Counted from the stretch's first letter, positions 1 through 9,014 are shown. The stretch is 64,000 nt of DNA from Acidobacteriota bacterium (GCA_019639175.1 JAHBSK010000002.1:186001-250000), one strand, 5' to 3'. Notes: generated by a model from the sequence alone, not told the origin. Made by a program: numbers and translations.

Positions 1-732
1 TCGACGACGGCCTGGTTCTTTGAACCATATCTGGACGCCCCGAATACGAGCGGCCTGCCGATGGGCGACGTGATGACCACAATGAAGACCGACATCATCG
101 AGGCAGACAAGGCTGGTTTGCAGGTCAACATCCACGCCATCGGCGACCGGGCAAATGCGACGCTGCTTGACTATTTTGCAGAGGTTGACAAGGTGAACGG
201 CCCTGCTGACCGCCGTTTTCGCATTGAACATTCCCAGCATCTGCGGTATGACGACCTCAAACGTTTTGGCTCGCAAAAGGTCGTGGCGTCAATGCAGCCC
301 TTTCACGCTATTGATGACGGACGCTGGGCATGGAAGCGCCTTGACGAAGGCCGCCTTCGCGGAACTTATGCCTTTCGCACCATTTTGGACACGGGCGGTG
401 TGCTTGCCTTCGGAACGGATTCGCCGGTTGCTCCGCTTGACCCGATTCTGGGCGTTTATGCCGCGGTGACACGCCGGACATTGGACGACAAAAATCCCGG
501 CGGTTGGCTGCCCGATCAAAAGGTCACGGTCGATGAAACGATACGTGCATACACGTGGGGATCGGCATTTGCCGAATTTCAGGAAAACGAAAAAGGCACG
601 CTTGAAACAGGGAAACTGGCGGACTTTGTCATTCTTTCAGAGGATATTTTTACCATCGATCCCGTGCGGATACGGGATGCAAAAGTGACGATGACCCTGG
701 TGAACGGCAAGGTCGTTTACGAGGCGAAGTGA
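1..732 (+). CDS. YtcJ-type amidohydrolase, C-terminal part (cut by window start)
   Basis: The frame is open from base 1, so the 5' end lies outside the window and the ATG at 61 is internal. What remains is the C-terminal half of a metal-dependent hydrolase of the amidohydrolase superfamily, YtcJ/imidazolonepropionase-like branch. Visible metal-site motifs are [11 protein letters not shown] (His), FRIEHSQH (His) and AFGTDSPV (Asp), followed by the C-terminal [10 protein letters not shown] and [10 protein letters not shown] strands typical of this fold. The substrate cannot be told from sequence. The stop overlaps the GTG start of the next gene (GTGA), so the two homologous genes are translationally coupled. 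The family call is firm; function beyond hydrolase is not. Confidence 0.9.
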   Translation, partial: STTAWFFEPYLDAPNTSGLPMGDVMTTMKTDIIEADKAGLQVNIHAIGDRANATLLDYFAEVDKVNGPADRRFRIEHSQHLRYDDLKRFGSQKVVASMQPFHAIDDGRWAWKRLDEGRLRGTYAFRTILDTGGVLAFGTDSPVAPLDPILGVYAAVTRRTLDDKNPGGWLPDQKVTVDETIRAYTWGSAFAEFQENEKGTLETGKLADFVILSEDIFTIDPVRIRDAKVTMTLVNGKVVYEAK

Positions 733-2189
733 GGTTTTTCGCATCATTTCTTTTTGTTCTGATCGTCGGCTGTTCGGTTTTTTCACAAGACCGGACAGCC
801 GATCTTGTTATCCTGAACGGCAATGTGCTGACGATGGACGAAAAACGCCCGCGTGCCGAGGCGATAGCGGTCACGGGAAACATAATAAGCGCGGTCGGGA
901 CGAACGCAGAGATCCGAGCGGTTGTCGGCGAGACAACTAAGGTCATTGATGCAAAAGGCGGAACGGTGATGCCCGGATTCAACGACGCTCACGTGCATTT
1001 TATGGCCATCGGCAACACGTTCTCTTCGATGGATATAAAGGATGTTGATACGCCTGAGAAATTAGTAGAGAGAATAAAATATTACGTCCGTTTTCTTCCG
1101 AAAGGGCGTTGGATATTGGGCAGCGGCGGCAGCGAAGCGCTGTGGAAAGCCGATGCGGCTGTGCTTGCAAAAGCTCTGGATGAGTCGGCCCCTGACAATC
1201 CTGTTTTTCTTTACAACACCGATCCGGCGTCGGCTCTGGCAAATGCTGTTGCCATGAAAAAGGGCGGAGTAAAACGCGCCGAGGGCGGAATAGTAGGCGA
1301 CGGAGCATTGGAGCGAGTACGCTTTGCCGTCCCGAGAGACCACACGAGCCGCTGGGCCGAGATAGCAGAGACGGCGACCAACTACGCGGCGTCTTTTGGC
1401 ATAACCAGCGTTCAGGATGTTCATTCGGACGATATGGCGGAGGCCTATCGCGAACTGGAACGCGCCGGTAAATTAAAGACGCGGGTCTATGACTGCATCT
1501 CGCTCAGCGATGCCGTTGCGAAAAAACTTTCGCCGCCAAAGAACGATCCGGCGTCGATGGTTCGCACGGGCTGTGTAAAAGGAACGCACGAGGGCGATGA
1601 CGAATCGACGCCGAAGCTGCTGGCTGATGTCATCGCGGCGGACAAAGCGGGCTGGCAGGTAGCCGTTCACGCGATAGGAACACGAACATCGTACGAAGTT
1701 CTGGACGTTTTCGAGGCGACGATCCGCGAGAACGGCCCTCGCGACCGCAGATTTAAACTGGAACACGCCGAGGGCATCAGCGCCAATGACCAGAAACGTG
1801 CCGGCAAAATGAACATCATCGCTTCCATTCAGCCATATCTTTTCGGCGGCGGTGCCGGGTTTGGTTCAGGATATTATCTCGGCCTGCAAAACGCAGGGAT
1901 GAAACTCGCATACGGCTCTGACGCACCGATGACGGCGTTCGATCCGATGCTTACGATGCAGGCCGCTGATCAAACCTCCGGTATTTCCGTTTATGACATT
2001 ATCAGAGGCTACACCGTTGGCTCCGCTTACGCTGAGTTTGCGGAAAAGAACAAAGGCACAATATCTTCGGGAAAGCTGGCAGATATCGTTATCCTTTCTG
2101 AAAAGGTATCGGAAGAGAAGGCTAACGTGGGCAACGGGGCAAAGGTCATTGTCACCATAGTCAACGGAAAGATCGTTTACGGTTATTAA
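729..2189 (+). CDS. secreted/lipoprotein YtcJ-type amidohydrolase, divergent paralogue
   Basis: This 486-aa protein starts at a GTG that overlaps the previous stop by 4 bases. Residues 1-20 form a signal peptide; a Cys at residue 15 could be a lipobox, so export is likely. The N-terminal DAHVHF motif (HxH), VAVHAIG, FKLEHAE and the AYGSDAP Asp make up a metallo-hydrolase site. The central segment is unusual for YtcJ proteins: the usual DGHA and DG-(S/T)-G-SRTA signatures are not recognisable, and [11 protein letters not shown] takes that place. It is shorter than the usual 530-560 aa. It is probably a tandem duplicate of the upstream gene that has diverged, with altered substrate use. The substrate is unknown. 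Confidence 0.88.
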   Translation: MRFFASFLFVLIVGCSVFSQDRTADLVILNGNVLTMDEKRPRAEAIAVTGNIISAVGTNAEIRAVVGETTKVIDAKGGTVMPGFNDAHVHFMAIGNTFSSMDIKDVDTPEKLVERIKYYVRFLPKGRWILGSGGSEALWKADAAVLAKALDESAPDNPVFLYNTDPASALANAVAMKKGGVKRAEGGIVGDGALERVRFAVPRDHTSRWAEIAETATNYAASFGITSVQDVHSDDMAEAYRELERAGKLKTRVYDCISLSDAVAKKLSPPKNDPASMVRTGCVKGTHEGDDESTPKLLADVIAADKAGWQVAVHAIGTRTSYEVLDVFEATIRENGPRDRRFKLEHAEGISANDQKRAGKMNIIASIQPYLFGGGAGFGSGYYLGLQNAGMKLAYGSDAPMTAFDPMLTMQAADQTSGISVYDIIRGYTVGSAYAEFAEKNKGTISSGKLADIVILSEKVSEEKANVGNGAKVIVTIVNGKIVYGY

Positions 2190-2319
2190 AACACTTCTGC
2201 AAGGCTTTTGCTGGAGTGACGAATGGGTTAATATTTGTGTGTATATAGCAATATTTATCTTCCATGAGGCAATGGCTTTCACGGAAAATAATGTAATTAA
2301 AGTCAGGGAGTTAATAAAA

Positions 2320-2856
2320 ATGAAAAGGATATTATTGTCGATGACGGCGGTTCTGCTTTTTGCGGGAATCACGATGGCCCAGGAAGAATTGAACAGCAAG
2401 GGCGATCCGGTTCATCGCGGAAAGGACAACGCACCGGTTGAATTGAGCAAAGGCGAGAGCATCACACGTGGTGAAGCTCTGGCAAAGGGCGTGAAAAAGG
2501 CAAAGATCGAAAAGGTTTTTGCGGAACCGGATAAGTTTGCCGACCAGACGGTCGAGCTTGAGGGCATTGTTGTCCGCTCGTGCAAAAAAGAAGGCTGCTG
2601 GGCAGAGATCGCCGACAAGGAAGGCGGCAAGAGCGTCCGCGTGACGTTTGGCGACCACGCTTTTTTTATTCCTCTGAACGCAGCGGGAATGAAGGTAAAG
2701 GCCCAGGGCAAATTCGTCACGAACGTCCTGCCAAAGGAACACGTCGATCACCTGATAAACGACGATGGTGCGAAATTTGACAACCGCAACCCGGACGGAA
2801 CCGTCACCGAGGTCTCTTTTGACGCAACCGGCGTGGTGCTGACAAAGGCCGAATAA
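2320..2856 (+). CDS. secreted DUF4920-like protein
   Basis: I start this at the ATG preceded by CAGGGAG (2304-2310); the frame is open further upstream, but that stretch lacks a signal sequence. Residues 1-22 form a clear signal peptide ending MAQ. The mature part matches the DUF4920 pattern: a beta-rich domain with the paired cysteines of SCKKEGCWAEI, then VRVTFGDHAFFIP and a VKAQGKF strand (residues about 75-145). Family members are small periplasmic or secreted proteins, often with OB-like folds, and the C-x(4)-C-W motif suggests metal or redox chemistry. No function is established. It stands alone, in the same direction as the amidohydrolases, with 130 bp between. Confidence 0.75.
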   Translation: MKRILLSMTAVLLFAGITMAQEELNSKGDPVHRGKDNAPVELSKGESITRGEALAKGVKKAKIEKVFAEPDKFADQTVELEGIVVRSCKKEGCWAEIADKEGGKSVRVTFGDHAFFIPLNAAGMKVKAQGKFVTNVLPKEHVDHLINDDGAKFDNRNPDGTVTEVSFDATGVVLTKAE

Positions 2857-3048
2857 CCTTACTTTTTTCGGAGATCTATCCGCGAACAACCCGGATACCG
2901 CCCAAAATGACGACATTTTTGTCGAGCGGTTTGGGAGGTTCGCGGATATTTTTTTCGGTGGATACCGACGGTTCATTGGGAAAGTATGCTAATCTGCTTC
3001 GTGAAAATAAAGAGCTATACCAACTAATTTTACGGGAGAAGATTCTAT

Positions 3049-3276
3049 ATGTTTTGGAAGATCGTGTTGGTTTTAGGTATTTTGGGCGTTTTACTTGGTT
3101 TGGCGGTGACAGGTGTCTCCATTGCCCTGCCATTTATCTCAAACGGCGTAAGCTGGGATGAAGCCGCCCTGGGCATCGCCCCCGGAGCGTTCGTGCTGAT
3201 CGTCTCTTTTTTCATGTTTGTAATAGGCCTGATATTTGTATTAAAAAACAGGAAAAAGAAGGTCAATACCGCCTGA
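3049..3276 (+). CDS. small two-helix membrane protein (copy 1 of a tandem pair)
   Basis: This 75-aa protein has two hydrophobic segments (about residues 4-29 and 42-66) and ends in a basic KNRKKK tail. ACGGGAG lies about 12 bases ahead of the ATG. It is clearly homologous to the next gene: both begin M-x-WKIVLV, share LLGLAVTG and end in a GLIFVLKNRK or GLVFVIKNRK segment. That pairing is the main evidence that both are real genes. I do not recognise a named family. The short hairpin topology with a basic cytoplasmic tail would suit a small membrane-anchored modulator, but no function can be assigned. Confidence 0.6.
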   Translation: MFWKIVLVLGILGVLLGLAVTGVSIALPFISNGVSWDEAALGIAPGAFVLIVSFFMFVIGLIFVLKNRKKKVNTA

Positions 3277-3319
3277 TCGTCAAAAACTCAAAGATGTTGA
3301 CCTCTTGAAGATGGCAAAA

Positions 3320-3547
3320 ATGATCTGGAAGATAGTTTTGGTCACAGGAGTGACAGGCGTTTTGCTCGGGCTTGCGGTGACCGGCACATTGATCGCCCAA
3401 CTGTTAATGACCGAGGAGACGGTCGGGCTGGGGCCATCGACCGCCACCGGCATTATTGCCGGCATACTCATTCTGATAGTCTCATTCCTGATGCTCGCGG
3501 CCGGGTTGGTGTTTGTGATAAAGAACAGGAAGAGCTACAAAGCATAA
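3320..3547 (+). CDS. small two-helix membrane protein (copy 2 of a tandem pair)
   Basis: This 75-aa paralogue of the preceding gene lies 43 bp downstream of it. The start was chosen so that MIWKIVLV aligns with MFWKIVLV of copy 1; an ATG at 3311 and a TTG at 3305 are in frame and possible. It has two hydrophobic segments (about residues 4-27 and 42-67) and a basic KNRKSYK end. The loop between the helices differs (EETVGLGPS against SNGVSWDEA), so the copies have diverged while keeping both helices. It ends 9 bp before the next gene, so the three probably share a transcript. Function unknown. Confidence 0.58.
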   Translation: MIWKIVLVTGVTGVLLGLAVTGTLIAQLLMTEETVGLGPSTATGIIAGILILIVSFLMLAAGLVFVIKNRKSYKA

Positions 3548-3556
3548 TTCAGCAGT

Positions 3557-4684
3557 ATGAAAAACCGTTTAGTCTTGATTCTGATAGGTACGATATTTGT
3601 TCTGGCCGGCACCGAAACGGTGCTAGGCTGCTGGTGTCGCCATGTTACGGATTGCGAAGCGGCAAATCGCTCGGAAGCAGCCTTCGTCGGGACAGTGCTT
3701 GAAATAAAATCGATTGAGAGCAAAAAGGCCTATTATGGATCGCCTAAGACAATACATTTCCAGGTAGATGAACCTTTCTTTGGTGTGCAGACACGGCAGA
3801 TCACAATTCAAACCGGAAGCGAGGAAGGATCAGACTGCTCCTATTTTCCTTTTCAAGTTGGAGAAAGATATATTGTTTTTGCCGCCAAAGTTGAAGACAA
3901 TATTTTGTACGCGGGTTTGTGCGGAGGCACAAAGGTTTTTCCGAAAGCCAAGAAAACTCTTGAATATCTGCGCAGTTTGCCGGATAGCACGAACAATGGC
4001 CGGATATATGGAAGTGTTCATGGGGTTAGGTTTAATAATGGAGCCGGGCTATTCGAAGGGACATATCTGAACGGCATTCGCTTGAGTTTAGAAGGAAATG
4101 GGCTAAATGAGACGATCTTTACTGGCGGCAAGTACAGAGATCTTGAATTCGGGGATTTCTCGATAGATAACCTAAAAGCCGGAAAATACCGATTACAAGT
4201 TTTTCTCCCTTCATATTACGGATTTAAGTATGACGATGGTTTTGTTCGCGAGATCAACTTGAATGGCCGCGGCTGTTCCCACCAATATTTCTCGGCGGAT
4301 GTTGAAAACTCGATAGAGGGAACAGTCACCGATCAGAATGGCAACCCGCTAAAAGAGGTTGAAGTATCTCTTGTGCCCGCGACAAAGCGCGAGGACGACA
4401 CCGCCGATGATACTTATTCCGTCTCGACCGATAGCCAGGGAAGATTTTCGATCAACTATGTTTTCCCGCGTGAGTATCATCTTGGGATAAACATCGTCGA
4501 ACCGGACGATGACGAAGAGACGTGCGGCAAAGACGAAGAATGCGAGGAAGAAGGATCTCAACCGATGGCCGGGCTGTATTATCCGAACACATCAGATAAG
4601 GCAAAAGCCAAATGCATCTCATTCGGCCTAGGACAAAAATATAATGGTTACGATCTGGTTTTGGAGAAAAGCGCGAACAAATAA
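3557..4684 (+). CDS. secreted protein, TIMP/NTR-like head plus carboxypeptidase-regulatory-like domain
   Basis: This 375-aa protein has a signal peptide (residues 1-24). The mature protein starts at once with GCWCRHVTDC, the Cys-x-Cys beginning typical of tissue-inhibitor-of-metalloproteinase (netrin-like) folds. Residues about 25-145 hold the rest of that domain, with further Cys residues at SDCSYF and GLCGG. A beta domain follows, then at about 255-300 a carboxypeptidase-regulatory-like/CnaB sandwich (IEGTVTDQNGNPLKEVEVSL). A Cys-rich acidic stretch lies near 320-335. It is homologous in layout to the next gene. Such proteins are presumed extracellular binding modules; whether this one inhibits proteases is unknown. 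Confidence 0.72.
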   Translation: MKNRLVLILIGTIFVLAGTETVLGCWCRHVTDCEAANRSEAAFVGTVLEIKSIESKKAYYGSPKTIHFQVDEPFFGVQTRQITIQTGSEEGSDCSYFPFQVGERYIVFAAKVEDNILYAGLCGGTKVFPKAKKTLEYLRSLPDSTNNGRIYGSVHGVRFNNGAGLFEGTYLNGIRLSLEGNGLNETIFTGGKYRDLEFGDFSIDNLKAGKYRLQVFLPSYYGFKYDDGFVREINLNGRGCSHQYFSADVENSIEGTVTDQNGNPLKEVEVSLVPATKREDDTADDTYSVSTDSQGRFSINYVFPREYHLGINIVEPDDDEETCGKDEECEEEGSQPMAGLYYPNTSDKAKAKCISFGLGQKYNGYDLVLEKSANK

Positions 4685-4766
4685 ATACGGCCATTAAAAA
4701 TTAGAAACATTGAAACAAACTCGCTGTTAAGACCTTTGTCGGTTAACTAAAGATACGTGAAATATT

Positions 4767-6356
4767 ATGAGGCGTAGAATTTTGACATTGCTTTTTTCGT
4801 TATCCCTGATCTTGGGATTTGGGTATATTGAACAGGTTTATGCGTGTTCGTGCATGCCTACCGCGCCATGTCAATCATTTGCTCGTGCTGATGTTGTTTT
4901 TATCGGGAAAGTAACGGGTTCAAAACTGCAGAGAACAACCACTGAATATGAACAGGTCAATGCCGGGACACCGGAAGAAACATATATCGAGAAAGCGGTG
5001 ACTTACGATGTTGGAGAAATATATTTCGAGGTAATTGAAGGAATTAAAGCGGCTGAGAAAGGTTCAACCATCACAATAAATTCAAGCACAGGCGGCGGAG
5101 ATTGCGGAGCTTGGTTCAAACGGGGCGATACCTATGTTGTATTTGCGAGCAAAGAAGGATCGACGGCACAGACAGGTATCTCAAGCCTTACGTACGGAGG
5201 TGACATGGCAATAGAGAGAAAACCCGATCCGGAACGGCTCTGGACCACTCTTTGTGCAGGCAACCGCGAATTGGATCACGCCGAAGATGAATTGGTATAT
5301 CTTAAAAACTTGCCAAAACCGGGAGACGGTGCTCAGATAGTCGGAACTATATTTGAATCTATAAATGATTATTCCGAAGAGAACCTAACAGGCAAGCCGA
5401 TGCCGGCTACGAAGATAAGAGTAAAAAGACGATCAGGCGGAAATGACGAATATGTAGGGATTAGTGATGCTAAAGGGAAGTTTTCTATAACTGTACCACC
5501 AGGTAAGTATATTGCCGAGCCTGTAATAGACGATACTTTGTCTTATTCTGATCGCTACTCAAAAGATCCTATTGAATTTGAAGTTACTGACCTTAAATGT
5601 GAGGTCAAAACTTTCTGGGTGGAGAATAATAGTAGAATTGCAGGAAAGGCTGTTGACCATAGAGGGAAGCCTGTAAATGACATCACACTACGTCTTACAC
5701 CGGTTGAAAAACACAGAGGAGATAGCGGATTTAATAAGCACTGGGCCGGGATATATGAAAATGGAGAGTTTGAATTCAACGGTATTCCCGCCGGTAAGTA
5801 CCATTTATCACTTAATTATACCGAAAAACCTGATGAAGAGGCTCCCTATTCCACAACGTTTTATCCGCTAAAACATGACCGTAAAGAAGCACAAGTCATT
5901 GAAATAGGCCCAGGGACTAAAATAACCGGTTTGAAGTTTGCAGTGCCTCAAAAGCTAAAGAAACTACCGTTAAAAGGAACCGTAGTTTGGAAAGACGGGC
6001 AGCCGGCAGTTGGAGCGGAAGTTGATCTGATAGATGTGGAATTTGATCGTAATGTGTTTTTCAACACACCTGTGGCTGATGTTTCGGGACAATTTCAGAT
6101 GGAATGGTTTGCCGGACGTAAATACAAACTCAAAGTGATAGTGTGGGAAAAAGAAGCTGATGGCAGCGGATATGGGATCGGTCACGCTGAAACTGAAGAG
6201 TTCATCTTAACAAACGATACTCAGGAATTTAGAATCGTATTGGACACGACCGATCCGCGCAAGGATTTGAATTTCAGGACAGTGGTAGAACAAACAGCAT
6301 GGACGACCCGCTTTTGGGAACTTTTAACATTACTTTTCAGCTATAACAAACACTAA
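4767..6356 (+). CDS. secreted protein, TIMP/NTR-like head plus several beta-sandwich repeats
   Basis: This 529-aa protein has a signal peptide (1-26) and a mature N-terminus ACSCMPTAPCQSF, again the Cys-x-Cys start of a TIMP/netrin-like domain (about 27-175, with GGDCGAWF and TLCAGN cysteines). Three carboxypeptidase-regulatory-like or CnaB-like sandwiches follow: about 190-270, 290-365 (AGKAVDHRGKPVNDITLRL) and 395-480 (KGTVVWKDGQPAVGAEVDL). It is a longer paralogue of the gene 80 bp upstream. The gene is noticeably AT-richer than its neighbours, as is the following intergenic stretch, which could mark acquired DNA. The last 20 residues are hydrophobic in part, but there is no sorting signal. 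Function is unknown; surface adhesion or binding is a guess. Confidence 0.72.
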   Translation: MRRRILTLLFSLSLILGFGYIEQVYACSCMPTAPCQSFARADVVFIGKVTGSKLQRTTTEYEQVNAGTPEETYIEKAVTYDVGEIYFEVIEGIKAAEKGSTITINSSTGGGDCGAWFKRGDTYVVFASKEGSTAQTGISSLTYGGDMAIERKPDPERLWTTLCAGNRELDHAEDELVYLKNLPKPGDGAQIVGTIFESINDYSEENLTGKPMPATKIRVKRRSGGNDEYVGISDAKGKFSITVPPGKYIAEPVIDDTLSYSDRYSKDPIEFEVTDLKCEVKTFWVENNSRIAGKAVDHRGKPVNDITLRLTPVEKHRGDSGFNKHWAGIYENGEFEFNGIPAGKYHLSLNYTEKPDEEAPYSTTFYPLKHDRKEAQVIEIGPGTKITGLKFAVPQKLKKLPLKGTVVWKDGQPAVGAEVDLIDVEFDRNVFFNTPVADVSGQFQMEWFAGRKYKLKVIVWEKEADGSGYGIGHAETEEFILTNDTQEFRIVLDTTDPRKDLNFRTVVEQTAWTTRFWELLTLLFSYNKH

Positions 6357-6487
6357 GTCTTAACTGAATAGAGGATTGCATTTCTAATTCTTAGAAACTG
6401 GCTTGTGATATAGTTTTAGTTATTATGGGAGTGATAACCATTGAAGTGCTGTAGCGGGTTGGCAGGAAGTATCAGATCGATTCTGAA

Positions 6488-6585
6488 ATGAAAGCTAAGG
6501 AATTGATCGAGACCCTCGACAAAATGAGGCCAAAAAGAAAAAACTGCGGGAGCTGAGCGATGTTGCCGGTATTTGGGCTTTATAA
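6488..6585 (+). pseudogene. frameshifted remnant of a small antitoxin-like gene
   Basis: Reading from the ATG at 6488 gives MKAKELIETLDKM, the usual opening of short antitoxin/AbrB-companion ORFs. The frame then goes off at an A-rich run near 6532-6545. One shift away it continues KKLRELSDVAGIWA and meets TAA at 6583-6585. A D-V-A-G-x-W end is common in such small antitoxins. The break falls right where the palindrome starts. This is a reading of a very short piece; it could be chance. Confidence 0.35.
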
Positions 6586-6616
6586 ATTGCCACTAGCTGA
6601 AGCTAGTGGCAATTTA
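6583..6616. repeat. perfect 16-bp palindrome with 2-nt loop (REP-like)
   Basis: TAAATTGCCACTAGCT, then GA, then the exact reverse complement. There is no T-run on either side, so it is not a standard terminator. It resembles the REP/RAYT-type palindromes of many bacteria. It abuts the end of the antitoxin-like remnant and lies 21 bp ahead of the DUF4926 gene. Confidence 0.7.
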
Positions 6617-6637
6617 AAAACAGGCAAAAATAGTGTT

Positions 6638-6859
6638 ATGGATACTTTCAAGTTACTTGATGTGGTCGCTTTGACAGAGGATATCCCCGAATATCATCTG
6701 CGGCGTGGCCAGGTGGGAACTATTGTTGAGATATTTGAGGGCGGCAAGGCGTACGAGGTTGAGTTTGCTGATAAAACAGGCCGGACATACGAGTTGATCG
6801 GCATTGAGCCTTCTAAATTGATGGTCCTGCAATATGAACCGGAATCTGTTGCTGCTTAA
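6638..6859 (+). CDS. DUF4926 domain protein
   Basis: This 73-aa protein is read from the ATG at 6638; the open frame reaches further up through the palindrome, but the conserved domain starts here. The pattern FKLLDVVALTEDIPEY, GQVGTIVEIF, YEVEFADKTGRTYEL and the final IEPSKLMVL covers nearly the whole protein and fits DUF4926, a small SH3-like beta barrel. In other genomes this family often sits beside DUF6883-type or toxin-like partners. Here the only neighbour of that sort is the degraded fragment just upstream. The function of the family is not known. Confidence 0.8.
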   Translation: MDTFKLLDVVALTEDIPEYHLRRGQVGTIVEIFEGGKAYEVEFADKTGRTYELIGIEPSKLMVLQYEPESVAA

Positions 6860-6946
6860 CCAGACAATGATCGGCTTTTTGCTCTGTTCACATTGTAGTT
6901 GCCGTTTTGAACTGACCCGCCGCTTATGCAGCGGGTTCTGACTTTA

Positions 6947-8008
6947 ATGAAACCGTTCAAGATCAGAGACATTGAGATAAACCCGCCGTTGATATTATCG
7001 CCGATGGCGGGTGTTACTGACTATACATTTCGCCGGCTGATAAAGCGGCGGGGCGGTGTTGGTCTGGTCGTTTCCGAGTTCATTTCGGTCGAAGGGCTGA
7101 CGCGGCACAATCCCAAATCAAAGCGGCAGATGCATTTCGACGAAGAAGAGCGGCCGTTCGCGGTGCAGATATTCGGTGGGCGGCCTGAGCGGATGGCGAT
7201 GGGCGCCGAAATGGCCGAAGAGGTCGGGGCGGACATTCTGGATGTAAACTGTGGCTGTCCGGCTCCAAAAGTGGTCAAAAACGGCGGCGGTTCGGGTTTG
7301 CTTCGCGAACCGGCATTGCTTGAGACGATATTGAAAGAGATCAAAAAGAGCATTTCGATACCGCTGACGCTAAAATTGCGCACCGGTTATTCGGATGCCT
7401 CGATAAACGTTGTTGACGTTGCAAAAATGGCCGAGCAATGCGGCGTTGAGCATATTCAGGTCCACGGCAGAACGCGCGAACAGGGCTACAAAGGATTGGC
7501 AAATTGGGATCTGATCCGTCAGGTCAAAGAGGCCGTCAGCATTCCGGTGTCGGGCAACGGCGACATCACCACGCTCGAATACGGCTTTCAAAAATGGCGT
7601 GAATCAGGCGTCAACGGCATTCTTATCGGGCGCGGAGCGATGCAGAATCCGTGGATATTTCGCCAGTTCAATGATGTTTTGAACGGCCGCGAACCGTATC
7701 AGCCTGATGTCGAGGAGAAAAAGGCGGTACTGCTGGAATTTTTCGGGATGTGCCTTGAGCAAATGCCGGAACTTCCCGCATTGGGCAAGATGAAACAGCT
7801 TGCGGGCCAATTCACCAAAGGACTGCCCGGCGGAGCGCAGTTTCGCCAAACGCTGTATCACTCACATTCGGTTCAGGAAATACTGGACAATATCACGTCG
7901 TATTTCGCAACACTTGCTGAAAGACGCGTTTACGGCGACGGCATGGTCGAAGCAGACGCCGACATTGAGCTCACATCATGCGAAAGCGGCATGGGAGCGG
8001 TTGGCTAA
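6947..8008 (+). CDS. dusB: tRNA-dihydrouridine synthase
   Basis: This is an FMN-dependent enzyme that reduces uridine to dihydrouridine in the tRNA D-loop. I use the ATG at 6947 because MKPFKIRDIEI aligns with the usual DusB N-terminus; an ATG at 6926 adds seven residues. Motifs seen are LSPMAGVTDYTFR (FMN binding), DVNCGCPAPKVV with the catalytic Cys, the NGGGSGLL loop, the LTLKLRTG strand, VHGRTREQGYKG, and SGNGDI. The helical tRNA-binding domain occupies the last 100 residues. Length (353 aa) is normal. It appears to be a single-gene unit. Assignment to DusB rather than another Dus subgroup rests on overall similarity. Confidence 0.93.
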   Translation: MKPFKIRDIEINPPLILSPMAGVTDYTFRRLIKRRGGVGLVVSEFISVEGLTRHNPKSKRQMHFDEEERPFAVQIFGGRPERMAMGAEMAEEVGADILDVNCGCPAPKVVKNGGGSGLLREPALLETILKEIKKSISIPLTLKLRTGYSDASINVVDVAKMAEQCGVEHIQVHGRTREQGYKGLANWDLIRQVKEAVSIPVSGNGDITTLEYGFQKWRESGVNGILIGRGAMQNPWIFRQFNDVLNGREPYQPDVEEKKAVLLEFFGMCLEQMPELPALGKMKQLAGQFTKGLPGGAQFRQTLYHSHSVQEILDNITSYFATLAERRVYGDGMVEADADIELTSCESGMGAVG

Positions 8009-8162
8009 GTACCGCAAAGTCCTTTTTATATGTACGGTATCTCTGTTATTATTTCTTCACCCAATAAAGTAATGACTTTAGGTAGATTTTAGGTAAATGA
8101 GCAAAGCCCGATCAGTTGGCATATTTGGTGGTCGTTTTTTAGCTCACAAATAGGAGGATACG

Positions 8163-8990
8163 ATGAAATACACGCTGTTGGTGACCGTGATGCTGCTTTC
8201 TGTCATGGTCACTGTAGGTCAAAAACTCAAACCGGAAGAGATCATTGCCAAACATATTGAGGCTATTGGTGGAGCGGAAAATCTCAATGAGGCCAGAACG
8301 CGAGCTGCCGCAGGAACCGCGCATTTTCGTTCTAAGTTGCCTGCCAGGGAAACGGATGGCCGTGCGGTCATCGCGTCGGATCCAAACAACATGATGTTCT
8401 TTTTGCAGTTGAACTCGCAGGAATATCCTAATGAGAAGATCGGATATTTTGACGGAAAAACCTCACTGCCTTTCGTGACCGCAGGGGCCAGATCTCCTTT
8501 AGGAGCATTTATAGCAGATCATGACGCAATTCTTAGCAACGGTTTGTTTCTCGGGGCAATTACCGGACAATGGACGCTCAGCGACCTTCAAAAGAACAGG
8601 GCTGTGTTCACCGGGGCCGGCGGGAAAAGGATAAACGGCAGGAAAACCCTTGGTATTGAGTATGCTCCTCGTGGCAGTTCGATCCAGGAATTTTCGGTAA
8701 AGCTATATTTTGATGCCGAGACATTTCACCATCTGGGAACTGAATACCGTCGCCAGCTTCACTCAACGCAAGACAGATTTGGCCAGTTGGGAAGGCAAGC
8801 CGGCGTAAAACTGACCCTTACAGAGACCTTCGGAGATCATAAAAAAGTGGATTCACTGACATTGCCTCACAGCTATACGGCACATTACCTGACAGATAGT
8901 AACAGTGGTGTTTACGAGTTTACCTGGAAGGTCAATGTCGAAGAGTATCGGCTCAAAGCCGAATTTGTCGATAACTTTTTCAAATTCTAA
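8163..8990 (+). CDS. secreted LolA-like protein of unknown function
   Basis: This 275-aa protein starts at an ATG six bases after a strong AGGAGG (8152-8157). The signal peptide is residues 1-19 (ends VTVGQ). The opening KPEEIIAKHIEAIGGAENL is the hallmark of a large group of acidobacterial periplasmic proteins resembling the LolA/outer-membrane lipoprotein-sorting fold. The rest is beta-rich with few conserved polar residues, as expected for a lipid-binding half barrel. No lipobox Cys is present. It stands between dusB and a converging foldase gene, with a shared terminator at its end. A role in the envelope is inferred; the exact ligand is unknown. Confidence 0.7.
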   Translation: MKYTLLVTVMLLSVMVTVGQKLKPEEIIAKHIEAIGGAENLNEARTRAAAGTAHFRSKLPARETDGRAVIASDPNNMMFFLQLNSQEYPNEKIGYFDGKTSLPFVTAGARSPLGAFIADHDAILSNGLFLGAITGQWTLSDLQKNRAVFTGAGGKRINGRKTLGIEYAPRGSSIQEFSVKLYFDAETFHHLGTEYRRQLHSTQDRFGQLGRQAGVKLTLTETFGDHKKVDSLTLPHSYTAHYLTDSNSGVYEFTWKVNVEEYRLKAEFVDNFFKF

Positions 8991-9014
8991 TCAGCCGGCT
9001 TGGGTACAAACAAT

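Larger units (their letters stand above)
6357..6637 (+). other. gene-poor AT-rich gap with gene debris and a palindrome
   Basis: This 281-bp interval separates the NTR-like protein from the DUF4926 gene. It holds a short broken antitoxin-like reading frame (6488-6585, listed separately) and a perfect palindrome (6583-6616). An upstream in-frame ATG at 6424 runs into a TAG after nine codons. Nothing else in it looks coding. The mix of debris and a hairpin suggests a decayed small toxin-antitoxin locus. Confidence 0.5.

Noticed and set aside
61-732. ATG at 61 as the true start of the first gene
   Set aside because: The frame is open to base 1 and the residues before it ([15 protein letters not shown]) fit the family, so the gene is cut by the window.
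2907-3161. 84-aa forward reading frame before the small membrane proteins
   Set aside because: It overlaps the better-supported gene at 3049 in another frame, lacks a ribosome site and has no sensible composition.
6583-6616. The palindrome as a transcription terminator
   Set aside because: No T-run follows on either strand, and the loop is only two bases.
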